A model generated the notes under the pieces. The model worked only from the letters and a program-made list of their open reading frames with translations, searched no databases and was not told where the DNA came from. From assembly GCA_023457435.1 (NCBI GenBank), contig JAEWLS010000019.1:1-35034 (forward strand): a stretch of 35,034 nucleotides of DNA, given 5' to 3'. The translations under genes were made by a program, and so were the position numbers. This stretch comes from Pseudomonadota bacterium (GTDB lineage Bacteria; Pseudomonadota; Alphaproteobacteria; Rhizobiales; Rhizobiaceae). Positions within the stretch are counted from its first letter, which is position 1. Each line of letters begins with the position of its first letter. Shown here one piece after another: positions 7,148 to 14,937 of this stretch.

Positions 7148-7711
7148 TCAGGAGAGCAGCGCCGTCGCCGTCGTGACGTACACGATCGCCGTTGCGGTCA
7201 CCGCGATCACCAACCTCTTGCTCCGGGCGAATCCGGCCGTGATCAACAATACATAATACAGTATGTTGAGGGTGGCCCAGAGCGCGATCTGGGTAGCGGG
7301 CCATGGTCTTGTTGCCGCTTCGATCGCAGGCGGTATCTGCGTCAGCAGGTTGCTCGCCAGGACACATGAGATCACGATGTGGCGGTGCCCCATGATGTGG
7401 TCGTCGAGCGACGCGTGTTCACTGTCGCGCGGAAAGACCTTGGTCGCGGCGAAATAGTAGAGCAGCGCCACCAGAGCCACGGCCAGCGCCGTCTCGAAGC
7501 GGACGTCGGCAAGCTCGCGATAGGCCCAGGCGTTCGTCCAGAAGGTGATCAGGTCGACGATCAGCAGCAGGCCGAACAGCGGCGCAACAAGGCCGAGCCT
7601 GCGGCGCGAGCGTATGTCGTAAGCGTGCGAAAAGCCGGTCGCGAGCTCGGCCAAGGCCAGTCCGAGCAGCAGGCCGTAGAAGCCAAATGTAAAGCCGAAT
7701 GCGTCGCTCAT
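7148..7711 (-). CDS. Integral membrane protein of unknown function
   Basis: The 187-residue protein has about six hydrophobic segments (around residues 8-28, 42-64, 76-96, 112-132, 140-163 and 168-186), joined by short charged loops including a basic stretch DIRSRRR after the first segment. A His/Asp-bearing loop (SEHASLDDHIMGHRH) lies between segments three and four. No enzymatic or transport motif is recognised. ATG 7711 is preferred over the frame start at 7735 because GGGAGGA lies 6 bases upstream of it. It is divergent from the autotransporter gene and convergent with the RTX gene. Function unknown. Confidence 0.75.
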   Translation of the reverse strand: MSDAFGFTFGFYGLLLGLALAELATGFSHAYDIRSRRRLGLVAPLFGLLLIVDLITFWTNAWAYRELADVRFETALAVALVALLYYFAATKVFPRDSEHASLDDHIMGHRHIVISCVLASNLLTQIPPAIEAATRPWPATQIALWATLNILYYVLLITAGFARSKRLVIAVTATAIVYVTTATALLS

Positions 7712-7752
7712 CGTATTCCTCCCGTTCGCCTGCACAGGGATGGCCGAGTTGA

Positions 7753-7768
7753 GCTTGATGTTTCAAGC
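7753..7768. promoter_or_regulatory. Inverted repeat GCTTGA-tgtt-TCAAGC
   Basis: A perfect 6-base inverted repeat with a 4-base spacer sits in the 151-base divergent region between the membrane protein gene (start 7711) and the autotransporter gene (start 7863). Its position suits an operator, but no regulator is assigned. Confidence 0.3.
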
Positions 7769-7862
7769 GGACAACCACACCCGGCCACAACTCACAGGCG
7801 AAATACCCGCTCTAGTGGCATCAATCCGAATCATACAACCATCGGCGGCAGGAGGGTCCGCA

Positions 7863-9185
7863 ATGAGATTTGTAACAGGCTCGGCGATCGCGCTCGGTGT
7901 CGCTGGCGCCGCGCTGTCGCCAAAGGCCGCCGCCGCACAGGACTCGATCGTGAGCGTCTGCTCCGGCGTTTCGCTGCCACGATCGGTGGTTACGGATCTA
8001 GTCGCACCGATCGCCAACGGCATCACGCAGCCGGTGCAGGGCGCCCTGAATCCGCTGATCGCCCTCGTCGGGGCTTTACTGCCCGGAGCGCCGGGCCCGA
8101 TCGCAATCGATGTGTCGCAGCTTGTCGCCAACGCTGCGGCGAGCGGGCCCATCACGCTGCAGGTGCTCGATGTCGACGGCAATCTGGTCGGCGCAGCGAC
8201 CGACTGCGTGAACGCTGCGAGCGCCTTCGAGCTCGACACGGCTGCCGGCATCGCGCTCGGCGGAAACCGCATCACCGGGCTCGGCGCGACAGGGCAAGTG
8301 GCAAACGCCGCGCATGTCGACGCGATCGCGCTCGGCAACAATGCGAAGACGGGCGCGGCAGCGGCAGGCGCCATCGCGCTCGGTGCCAATGCGGAGGTGG
8401 CGGCGGGCGCCAACGGTGCGATGGCGCTCGGTGCGGTGGCATTCGCCGGAACACCGAACAGCGTCGCGCTCGGTGCCGGATCCGTTGCCAGCTCCAACCT
8501 GCTGACGCCTGCCTATGTGCCAGGCAGCGGGGCGGTTGCCGGGTCCATCGCCTATGGCGAGGTGTCTATCGGCGCGCCAGGCGGCGAGCGTCGCATCACC
8601 AACGTCGCGGCAGGCGCCGCAGATACGGACGCAGCCACCGTGGGCCAGTTGCGCGCGCTGGCCGACAGCTGGAGCATACGCAGCAGCACGCCGGCGCCGC
8701 CGAGCTCAGACCCGGCGCCGTTGCCGACGCCTGCGGGAACGCAGGACGCAGGTGCCGTCCGATACGACACGGACGGGCAGGGAAGACGCGCGAACAGCGT
8801 GACGCTCGCCGGCGGCGATGCCTCGCAGCCGGTGGCGGTTCGCAACGTCGCGCGCGGATCGGCATCCACCGACGCCGTCAACGTCGAACAGCTCGAGGAG
8901 CGCGTCGGGCAGGTCTACCAGCATTTCAACCGACAGATCGCCGAAGTGCGGAGCGAAGCCTCCCAGGCGGCAGCGGTGGGCCTGGCGGCGGCGGCAATCC
9001 GATTCGACAGCCGTCCCGGCAAGATCAGCCTCGGGCTCGGCACCGGCGTCTGGCGCGGCGAGTACGCGCTGGCGCTGGGCCTCGGTTACACGACGCCGGA
9101 CGGCATGGTGCAGATCAGCGGCTCGGCGGCGACGTCCGGCGGACATTTCGGCGGCGGAGCCGGAATGACCATCACCTTCAACTGA
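7863..9185 (+). CDS. Trimeric autotransporter adhesin (YadA-like)
   Basis: The 440-residue precursor has a signal peptide ending AAAAQ at 26 and an unrecognised N-terminal region with two Cys (33 and 115). YadA head repeats follow at about 153-210 (AIALGNNAK, AIALGANAE, SVALGAGS), then two neck motifs (RRITNVAAGAADTDAATVGQL at 243-263, VRNVARGSASTDAVNVEQL at 326-344). A short coiled coil leads to a C-terminal anchor (about 368-440) ending in Phe-Asn after strand-rich sequence. The anchor forms a 12-strand trimeric barrel in the outer membrane and exposes the head. The stalk is very short compared with YadA or BadA. ATG 7863 follows GGAGGG. Upstream frame to 7740 is not homologous. Confidence 0.92.
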   Translation: MRFVTGSAIALGVAGAALSPKAAAAQDSIVSVCSGVSLPRSVVTDLVAPIANGITQPVQGALNPLIALVGALLPGAPGPIAIDVSQLVANAAASGPITLQVLDVDGNLVGAATDCVNAASAFELDTAAGIALGGNRITGLGATGQVANAAHVDAIALGNNAKTGAAAAGAIALGANAEVAAGANGAMALGAVAFAGTPNSVALGAGSVASSNLLTPAYVPGSGAVAGSIAYGEVSIGAPGGERRITNVAAGAADTDAATVGQLRALADSWSIRSSTPAPPSSDPAPLPTPAGTQDAGAVRYDTDGQGRRANSVTLAGGDASQPVAVRNVARGSASTDAVNVEQLEERVGQVYQHFNRQIAEVRSEASQAAAVGLAAAAIRFDSRPGKISLGLGTGVWRGEYALALGLGYTTPDGMVQISGSAATSGGHFGGGAGMTITFN

Positions 9186-9214
9186 TCTGTCCGATCGCTA
9201 AAAATATAGTATGT

Positions 9215-9229
9215 TTGATTCTGTGTTAA
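9215..9229 (+). promoter_or_regulatory. CtrA-like box TTGA-N7-TTAA
   Basis: TTGA, seven bases, then TTAA lies about 127 bases upstream of the Gly-rich gene, in an AT-rich stretch (9186-9355). The known alphaproteobacterial CtrA consensus is TTAA-N7-TTAA, so one half-site has one mismatch. A single near match in AT-rich DNA is weak evidence. Confidence 0.22.
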
Positions 9230-9355
9230 ACATCAGCAATAAGCGATAAGCTTCCTGAAGAAAGACTCTGGTAGGGCTGAATCACACTTAGTCTTGCCTG
9301 CAATTTATCTTGCTCCAATGATGCAACTCCACGCATCACTCAGAGGAGCAAGAAG

Positions 9356-10027
9356 ATGTATTTCTCAGGCAAGCGTACAATGGCAGTTGCGGCGATGGTC
9401 GCCGCACTGAGCCTCAGCGGCAGCGCTCTCGCGCAGGACATTTCCCTGGGCGGGCTCGGCGGGATCAGCCTCGACACGTCCAATGGGCTTGGCGTCGGCG
9501 TCAGCATCGGCGGCGGCAACGGGGTCAGCGCCAGCGCGGGCATTGGCGGCGGCGGGATAGATGCGGCGGCGAATGTCGGCGGCGGAGGCGGCATTAGCGC
9601 CGGTGCCGGGGTCGGCTCTGGCGGGATCGACGCGTCTGTCAGCGTGGCCGGCGTCGCCAGCGTCGACGCCAATGTAGGACGCGACGGTATCGGCATCGGC
9701 GCCGACGTCGCCGGCCTAGGCATCGGTGCGAGCGTCGGCTCCGGCGGGATCGACGTTACCATCGGCGGCGGCGGCGGTGGTGGCGGCGGCGGTGGTGGTG
9801 GCGGTGGTGGCGGCGGTGGAGGGAACGGCGGAAACGGCGGCACCTTCTTCGGCGGCGATCGCGGCAGCGTCTCCAACACGTCGCTTGCCCACGCGGTCGA
9901 CGGCATGTCGCGCACCGAGCTGCGCCGCACGGTGAAGCGCTGCGCGGCGGTGCTGCGCGACCCGTCTAGTTTCGACCGCGACCTGCGCGCATTGTGCCGG
10001 ATGGTCCGGTCGGTCGCTTCGCGCTAG
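9356..10027 (+). CDS. Secreted glycine-rich protein with poly-Gly tract
   Basis: The 223-residue precursor carries a signal peptide ending ALAQ at about 27. Residues 28-135 alternate Gly with Ile, Val, Ala and Ser in loose repeats (GIGGGGIDA, GVGSGGIDA). Twenty consecutive Gly follow at 137-156, and a compact, charged C-terminal segment (about 182-223) has two Cys in the pattern KRCAAVLRDP-x-FDRDL-x-LCRMV. The tail looks like a real small domain, possibly disulfide-bonded, of a kind found at the end of other rhizobial Gly-rich secreted proteins (recalled, not checked). Function unknown; an extracellular matrix or structural role is inference. ATG 9356 follows AGAGGAGC. Confidence 0.8.
   Translation: MYFSGKRTMAVAAMVAALSLSGSALAQDISLGGLGGISLDTSNGLGVGVSIGGGNGVSASAGIGGGGIDAAANVGGGGGISAGAGVGSGGIDASVSVAGVASVDANVGRDGIGIGADVAGLGIGASVGSGGIDVTIGGGGGGGGGGGGGGGGGGGGNGGNGGTFFGGDRGSVSNTSLAHAVDGMSRTELRRTVKRCAAVLRDPSSFDRDLRALCRMVRSVASR
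9764..9823 (+). repeat. (GGN)20 poly-glycine codon tract
   Basis: Sixty bases consist only of Gly codons (mostly GGC and GGT, with one GGA and one GGG). Length changes in whole codons would keep frame. Mixed third bases suggest some selection against pure slippage-prone repeats. Confidence 0.95.
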
Positions 10028-10033
10028 GGCTTT

Positions 10034-10059
10034 CGGTTCCGCAGAGCTCCTCGGAACCG
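10034..10059. terminator. Hairpin downstream of the Gly-rich gene
   Basis: CGGTTCCG and CGGAACCG pair perfectly around a 10-base loop, starting 7 bases after the stop codon of the Gly-rich gene. No T-run follows. Confidence 0.45.
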
Positions 10060-10118
10060 GGGCGGCCCCAGCGTTCCTGCACCTCGCGAGGCCGCCCGCT
10101 TTTATCGGGAGTTCAAGT

Positions 10119-10146
10119 GTCGCCCGTGCCGAAAGACACGGGCGAC
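10119..10146. terminator. Strong 10-bp hairpin before the L,D-transpeptidase gene
   Basis: GTCGCCCGTG and CACGGGCGAC form a perfect 10-base stem with an 8-base loop, 118 bases before the next start codon. It may be a second terminator of the Gly-rich transcript or a leader structure. The rest of 10028-10263 shows nothing gene-like. Confidence 0.4.
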
Positions 10147-10263
10147 CGCCGTTAGGGCGTCCGTCCGGCCGCATCCGCAATCGCCCGTAGCTGATGCATC
10201 CGCGCACTTGCGCGGGTCCTGCCGCTGCGGCAGACATGGCCAGGGACGCAGCAGGGGCAATCC

Positions 10264-11055
10264 ATGTCCGACTTCCAGCAGCCAGAATTTCTTTTGAGCC
10301 GGCGCGCTTTCCTCGGCGCCGGCGCGGCCGGCGCAGCCTCGTTGGCGCTGGCCGGGTGCACCACCAGCGACGTCGTCCAGCCTCCCGTGGCGGCAGCGCC
10401 GGCCGAGCCAGGCCTCGGCGATCCGGTATCGATGTATTCGGCCCGCGTCGACGAAGGCTATTCGCTTCCGGCCATACCGGTCGACAAGATCGACCCCAAG
10501 TATTTCCGCCAGATGGTGCCGGACCCTACGGGCGAGGCGCCAGGCACGATCGTCGTCGATACGTCGCAGCACTTCCTTTATCTGGTGCAGCCCGGTGGAC
10601 GGGCGATCCGCTATGGAGTCAGCCTCGGCAAGGCAGGCTTCGAGTGGACCGGCAGTGCGGTCGTCCAGTGGAAGAAGAAGTGGCCGGTGTGGACGCCACC
10701 CCCGGAAATGATCCAGCGGCGCCCGGAACTGGCGCAGTACAAGGACGGCATGCCGCCCGGGCCGCAGAACCCGCTCGGTGCGCGCGCGATGTATCTTTTC
10801 CGGAACGGCAACGACACGATGTACCGGCTGCACGGTTCGCCGGAGTGGACCTCGATCGGCAAGAACGCGTCTTCGGGCTGCGTCCGGTTCATGAACCAGG
10901 ACATCATCGACCTCTACAGCCGCGTCAACGGCGCCGCGCCGATCCATGTGCGGCCGAACCTGACGCCGGCGGCGCGCATGACGGCGATGTCGGCTTCGAA
11001 ACGGGCGGAAGCGATCGATGCGGGCCTGCCGCGCGATGCCGAGCAGCTGAGGTAG
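10264..11055 (+). CDS. L,D-transpeptidase (YkuD/ErfK family) lipoprotein
   Basis: The 263-residue protein begins with a twin-arginine-like signal (SRRAFLGAG) and a lipobox LAGC at 29-32, so Cys32 is probably lipidated. The YkuD catalytic domain follows, with the HGSPEW His and the SSGCVRF nucleophile Cys in the HxnS(S/H)GC(I/V)R arrangement. These enzymes make 3-3 crosslinks in peptidoglycan or attach proteins to it, a common rhizobial wall feature. Length and domain layout match periplasmic single-domain members. It is convergent with the diguanylate cyclase gene, 16 bases apart. Confidence 0.93.
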   Translation: MSDFQQPEFLLSRRAFLGAGAAGAASLALAGCTTSDVVQPPVAAAPAEPGLGDPVSMYSARVDEGYSLPAIPVDKIDPKYFRQMVPDPTGEAPGTIVVDTSQHFLYLVQPGGRAIRYGVSLGKAGFEWTGSAVVQWKKKWPVWTPPPEMIQRRPELAQYKDGMPPGPQNPLGARAMYLFRNGNDTMYRLHGSPEWTSIGKNASSGCVRFMNQDIIDLYSRVNGAAPIHVRPNLTPAARMTAMSASKRAEAIDAGLPRDAEQLR

Positions 11056-11071
11056 CCGCCCCGGCGGAGCG

Positions 11072-11824
11072 CTACATCAGGGCCGGCTGAACCGTATCGC
11101 CGCGGGCGATCTCGATGCGGTCGCGCCCGGCGCGCTTGGCGTCGTAAAGCCGGCGGTCGGCCTTGCGATAGAGATCCGAGAACGAGGTCGGCGGTGCGAA
11201 GGTGGCGCCGCCGATGCTGAGGGACAGACCGTGATGGCTGCCGCCGGGCCGGAACTCGAGCGCGCGCACGGCATCGCAGATGCGCTGCGCCACGACCTGC
11301 GTGCGCTTGATGTCGAGACCAGGCAGAAACACGCCGAATTCCTCTCCGCCGAGACGGGCCACGAGATCGCGCTCGCGCACGCAACTGCGGATCGTGTCGG
11401 CGATGAGGACGAGCGCCTCGTCGCCGCTGTCGTGGCCGAACCGGTCGTTCACGGACTTGAAGTGATCGACGTCCAGCAGAAGCAGGGCAGCGTCGTCGCG
11501 CTTGCCGTCGATCTTGTCGAGATAGGCCTCCACCAGGGCGGTGAAGGCACGGCGGTTGAGGCAATTGGTCAGCGGATCGGTGGAGGCAACGGTCATCAGC
11601 TCGCGATGGGCGAGCGACAGTTCCCGCAGCTTCGACAGCAGGAACAGGAAGAACGGCGGCGCCACGACGATCGGAATGATGATGTTGTTCGCCCAGCCCG
11701 CCGTAAACTGCCATCCGCCAGCTATCGTATAGCTGTCGATGGTCAGGGCGAGCGCGACGCAGATTGCCGTGCCGAGCACGGTCAGCAGGTAGACGCGCAG
11801 CTTGCCGGTCGGCGAAAGATCCAT
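11072..11824 (-). CDS. Membrane-anchored diguanylate cyclase (GGDEF)
   Basis: The 250-residue protein has two predicted membrane helices (about residues 9-29 and 46-65), a short linker helix and a full GGDEF domain from about 80. The active-site motif reads GGEEF (159-163), a functional variant, and DVDHFKSVND carries the metal-binding Asp. An inhibitory I-site RERD (150-153) stands exactly five residues before GGEEF, so product feedback is expected. It makes cyclic di-GMP from two GTP. There is no sensory domain beyond the membrane segment. Its proximity to a block of adhesin genes is suggestive because cyclic di-GMP usually promotes attachment. Confidence 0.93.
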   Translation of the reverse strand: MDLSPTGKLRVYLLTVLGTAICVALALTIDSYTIAGGWQFTAGWANNIIIPIVVAPPFFLFLLSKLRELSLAHRELMTVASTDPLTNCLNRRAFTALVEAYLDKIDGKRDDAALLLLDVDHFKSVNDRFGHDSGDEALVLIADTIRSCVRERDLVARLGGEEFGVFLPGLDIKRTQVVAQRICDAVRALEFRPGGSHHGLSLSIGGATFAPPTSFSDLYRKADRRLYDAKRAGRDRIEIARGDTVQPALM

Positions 11825-11886
11825 AAAGGCGTCGTTCAGCGAACAATACGGCCCGCAGAATGACAGCTTCGAGTTAACGGATCACT

Positions 11887-11901
11887 TTCCGGACACCGGA
11901 A
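11887..11901. terminator. TTCCGG-aca-CCGGAA hairpin
   Basis: A perfect 6-base inverted repeat with a 3-base loop lies 16 bases beyond the stop of the minus-strand channel gene and 62 bases upstream of the diguanylate cyclase start. It could terminate the former or serve as an operator for the latter. Confidence 0.35.
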
Positions 11902-11917
11902 TTTCAACCTGACATTG

Positions 11918-13819
11918 TCATCCGCGCGCCAGCACGATGACGCGGTCGGCCGGCTCGTACTGAAGCTGCCGGGACCGCTCCGGATTGACGACGACACCGC
12001 CCATGTTGCGCGCGCCAGCCTCTTCGCCGCGCTTGCGGCGGTAGCCGATGGCGATCTCGTTGCGGCGGCGCGCGGATTCGGCGATCGTGTGGAAGTTGAG
12101 CGGACGCGCGATGTCGACGTAATCCTCGACCGGCCGGAGGTAGAACTCCGAGCCCTTCTCGTCGAGCAGGCCGTCGAAAATAGCCGAGATGCTCTCGTTT
12201 TCCGATGCCTGGGCCAGCATCATGCTGACCAGGCGGTTGCTGACCACGAAGTCGTCGGCCTTGGTGACCTCGGCGAGCTCGCGGTTGCGGATATCGGTCA
12301 TCTCGGAAACCACGCTGACATGGCGGCCGGCAGCTTCGGCGAGCTTGCGCAGATGCAGGAGCGCAATCAGCGTCCGCGTGTCCGCCGGCTGCGGATCCAT
12401 GTCGTCGCTGTAGCCGAGGACGAGTACGTGGTTGAAGCCCGTCGGATCGAGACGTTCGAGCGCGCTGCGGCTGGTGATGTCGATCGCGTGCCATTCGACC
12501 GAAAGGCGCTCGCCATCGACGCCGAGGGCGCCGATCTGTGCCTCCATCGCAGCCGTGTAGCCGGCGATGACCAGCTGCGAGCCCGGCGCCACGTAGCGGG
12601 CGAGTTCGCGCGCGATCATCGGCCCGCGGCGATTCCAGCCGAGCATGAGGATACGCTCGGCGCGCTTCTCGCGCGGCCTTGGCGGGCGGATGGCCGCGGT
12701 GTCCACTACAGGCGTCGCGCCGGACAGTTTGATCGCCGTATCGTCCTCGGCCACGATGATCGTCTTGACGCCCTTCGGCAGCACGACCCGCATAGGCGGG
12801 TTGAGATAGACCTTGCCGTGGCGGTCGCAGACGCCGATGAGAGTCGAGCTGTCGTAGGCCATGATCGCGTCGCCGAACGACTTGCCGACCAGTTCGGGCT
12901 GCTCGGCGGTGTAGATCTCGCAGCCGTCGAAATCGAGCAGCTCCGAGTAGACGGCCGAGAGGCCGCTCTGCCGCGACGAGTGCACGATGATGCGGGAGAT
13001 CAGGTCGTCGGCAAGCACGAGCTGAACCTCGCTGCCGCCGACCAGACGCGCCACCTCGGCATTGGCGACGTTGCGAATCTCGGCGGCGATGCGATAGGGC
13101 TCCTTGCGGCGGTTCGGGTCGTTGACCAGGGCGAGCACGGTCTTGATGACCTGCGAATCCGGGTCCTCGCCTTCCGGCGACAGCACGATGATCGAGCGCG
13201 CGGCCTGCGGGTTGACGATCGACAGGTCGTGAAGGTCGGTCGGGTCGCCGCTGCGGCAGACGATCTTGGTCTTGCCTGTCCTTCCGGCCTTCTGCTTGAT
13301 CTCGTCCTCCATCTCGACCTTGTCGCGGTTCGCCATGATGACGATGCGCGGCCGGGAGCGGCTGGCGTTGGCTATGGTCAGTTCCGAAATGATGTCGAAG
13401 ATCGACGGCGACCAGTTGAGGATGATCGTGTGGTCCTTCTCGAGCACCGTCGAGCGGCCCTTGCGCAATTCGTCGAGCTTGGCGTCGACACCGGCGGAGA
13501 GCACGCCGATCAGGGCGGACACGATGAAGATGCCGGCCAGCGTGACGAGCAGCATGACGAGGCGGAATCCCCATCCCGCGTCGGCGCCCATCGTGCCGGC
13601 GTCGAGCGTGCGCATCAGCGACGCCCAGAACGCCTCGAGGAAGGTCAGCGGGTCGCCGCCTTCCGGCGCGATGTTGCTGACCGCCAGGAACAGCGCGGCG
13701 ACGACGATGACGAGCAGCGAGGCGACGCCGAGCCAGCCGATGAGGGCGATCGGCCCCGCCGCCATCGTCTTGTCGAAGCCGTAGCGCAGCCTTGCGCCCA
13801 GCGAAACCCGGTCAGCCAT
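11918..13819 (-). CDS. CASTOR/POLLUX-related RCK-domain ion channel-like protein
   Basis: The 633-residue protein has two membrane helices (about 22-47 and 86-109) that flank a pore-like loop (58-85) containing LDAGTMGADAGWG. Two tandem nucleotide-binding-fold RCK/TrkA-N-type modules follow (about 128-390 and 395-633; LGWNRRGPMIARELA marks the second). This layout matches the bacterial relatives of the plant nuclear cation channels CASTOR and POLLUX/DMI1, which have an ADAGNH-type filter and are needed for symbiotic calcium signalling. The bacterial role is unknown; monovalent cation transport is a reasonable guess. Two membrane helices instead of the plant four makes it a minimal pore. It is apparently monocistronic. 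Confidence 0.85.
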   Translation of the reverse strand: MADRVSLGARLRYGFDKTMAAGPIALIGWLGVASLLVIVVAALFLAVSNIAPEGGDPLTFLEAFWASLMRTLDAGTMGADAGWGFRLVMLLVTLAGIFIVSALIGVLSAGVDAKLDELRKGRSTVLEKDHTIILNWSPSIFDIISELTIANASRSRPRIVIMANRDKVEMEDEIKQKAGRTGKTKIVCRSGDPTDLHDLSIVNPQAARSIIVLSPEGEDPDSQVIKTVLALVNDPNRRKEPYRIAAEIRNVANAEVARLVGGSEVQLVLADDLISRIIVHSSRQSGLSAVYSELLDFDGCEIYTAEQPELVGKSFGDAIMAYDSSTLIGVCDRHGKVYLNPPMRVVLPKGVKTIIVAEDDTAIKLSGATPVVDTAAIRPPRPREKRAERILMLGWNRRGPMIARELARYVAPGSQLVIAGYTAAMEAQIGALGVDGERLSVEWHAIDITSRSALERLDPTGFNHVLVLGYSDDMDPQPADTRTLIALLHLRKLAEAAGRHVSVVSEMTDIRNRELAEVTKADDFVVSNRLVSMMLAQASENESISAIFDGLLDEKGSEFYLRPVEDYVDIARPLNFHTIAESARRRNEIAIGYRRKRGEEAGARNMGGVVVNPERSRQLQYEPADRVIVLARG

Positions 13820-13891
13820 ATCCCCACACGCCCATCGAGTGCCCCGGCGTCACTCTTGGCACTCCGCAGGGCGCTTGAGAAGCGTCGGCGA

Positions 13892-13915
13892 CGCGCCGGC
13901 GCCAAAAACGGCGCG
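13892..13915 (-). terminator. Hairpin after the DUF3237 operon
   Basis: On the minus strand CGCGCCG and CGGCGCG pair around a 10-base loop that begins TTTTT, 11 bases after the DUF3237 stop. A second small hairpin (CGCTT-gag-AAGCG, 13872-13884) follows. This is a probable transcript end of the hydrolase-fcs-DUF3237 operon. Confidence 0.4.
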
Positions 13916-13926
13916 GGGTGGCGCGC

Positions 13927-14397
13927 TCACATCACCCGGTAGTAGCGGATGCGGTTGCCCGTCTCCATGCGCTCGCCGACGCCGACGAAGACGTAGCGCG
14001 ACAGCCAGTCGTGCTTGCCGGGCGCAACCTCGAAGGTGGTCTGCGCGCGCAGGTAGTAGGCGTCGCTCGGCACGGATTCGCCGGGGCGCAGCGACCACAG
14101 CTTCTCCATCACCTCGGGCGACGCATGGCGATAGCCGCGGTTGTTGATCATGATGATCGTGCCGTCGTCGACGCGCAGATGGTAGCGCGCGTCGAAGCAG
14201 AACACGCCGTCCTCGCGCACGTGCGGCCACTCGCCGCCGCCGGGCTCGACGATGCCCTTCAGCGTCGGGCCTTCGAACTCGCCGCCCTCGATCTGCACGC
14301 CGAGACGGGCGCCGCCGACCGGCAGCGGAGACAGCTCGAGCCGCGGCTTCTTGAGGCGAAGCGTGACCTGAAAGGCATATTCCAGCTTGGGTTCCAT
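13927..14397 (-). CDS. DUF3237 family protein (second copy)
   Basis: The 156-residue protein fits DUF3237, a small beta-barrel family of unknown activity often found beside aromatic or phenolic catabolism genes. It shares the ending KHDWLSRYVFVGVGER with the upstream neighbour (AHDWLTRSLFVGVGTF), plus an AYY-x-R-A motif before it, so the pair arose by tandem duplication and then diverged. No catalytic residues are established for the family. It starts 11 bases after the stop of the first copy, in the same operon. No signal peptide, so it is cytoplasmic. Confidence 0.85.
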   Translation of the reverse strand: MEPKLEYAFQVTLRLKKPRLELSPLPVGGARLGVQIEGGEFEGPTLKGIVEPGGGEWPHVREDGVFCFDARYHLRVDDGTIIMINNRGYRHASPEVMEKLWSLRPGESVPSDAYYLRAQTTFEVAPGKHDWLSRYVFVGVGERMETGNRIRYYRVM

Positions 14398-14408
14398 AAC
14401 GCCGCTCC

Positions 14409-14870
14409 TTACTGGATCTCGTGGACGTCGAGCACGCTGCCGCGCACCGAGAACGTGCCGACGCCGACGAAAAGCGACCTGGTCAGCCAGTCGTGCGCGC
14501 CGACCGGCGCGTCGAAATACGGGGCCGAACGATAGTAGGCTCCGGAGAGGTCGATCTCCTTGCCGGCCTTGAAGTCCGCCAGCTGCTCCGGCCGTCCGCG
14601 GATGACGCCACGGCTGCGCCAGTAGACCAGCGTGCCGTCCTCGGCGCGGATCATCATGCGGCTGTCGGTCTCGATGGTGCCGTCCGGCCGGAAGACGATC
14701 CAGTCGCCGCCATCGTCGGCGATGCGGCCCTGCAGCCGGTCGCCCGAGAGGCGGCTGTCGGCAACGCGGAAGAAGGCGCGCTGGCCGGCGCCGGTGTCGT
14801 AGACCACCGGCTTGTCGAAGCTCAGCTCGATGCGGAATGCCGGCCGTGAGGCCAGCGGCGCAGTTGTCAT
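14409..14870 (-). CDS. DUF3237 family protein (first copy)
   Basis: This 153-residue paralogue of the gene at 13927 has the same fold signature: conserved AYYRSAPYF and HDWLTRSLFVGVG near the C-terminus and IELSFDKPVVYDTG near the start. ATG 14870 is chosen because GGGAGGAG lies 7 bases upstream. The frame reaches 14891, but those codons are the ribosome site itself. An AT-rich inverted repeat (14889-14910) lies just upstream, between it and fcs, and could divide the operon transcript or regulate it. Function unknown; a role with phenylpropanoid-CoA metabolism is inferred from position. Confidence 0.85.
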   Translation of the reverse strand: MTTAPLASRPAFRIELSFDKPVVYDTGAGQRAFFRVADSRLSGDRLQGRIADDGGDWIVFRPDGTIETDSRMMIRAEDGTLVYWRSRGVIRGRPEQLADFKAGKEIDLSGAYYRSAPYFDAPVGAHDWLTRSLFVGVGTFSVRGSVLDVHEIQ

Positions 14871-14888
14871 GACGTCTCCTCCCGAAAT

Positions 14889-14910
14889 CACTTAACGTGT
14901 TTATTAAGTG
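14889..14910. promoter_or_regulatory. AT-rich inverted repeat CACTTAA-N8-TTAAGTG
   Basis: Perfect 7-base arms lie around CGTGTTTA, 18 bases upstream of the DUF3237 start and 27 bases after the fcs stop. It stands out from the GC-rich surroundings and looks like a dimeric regulator site, though a terminator role for fcs is possible. Confidence 0.5.
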
Positions 14911-14937
14911 GCAGGGAGGCCGCTGTCCAGCGGCTCG

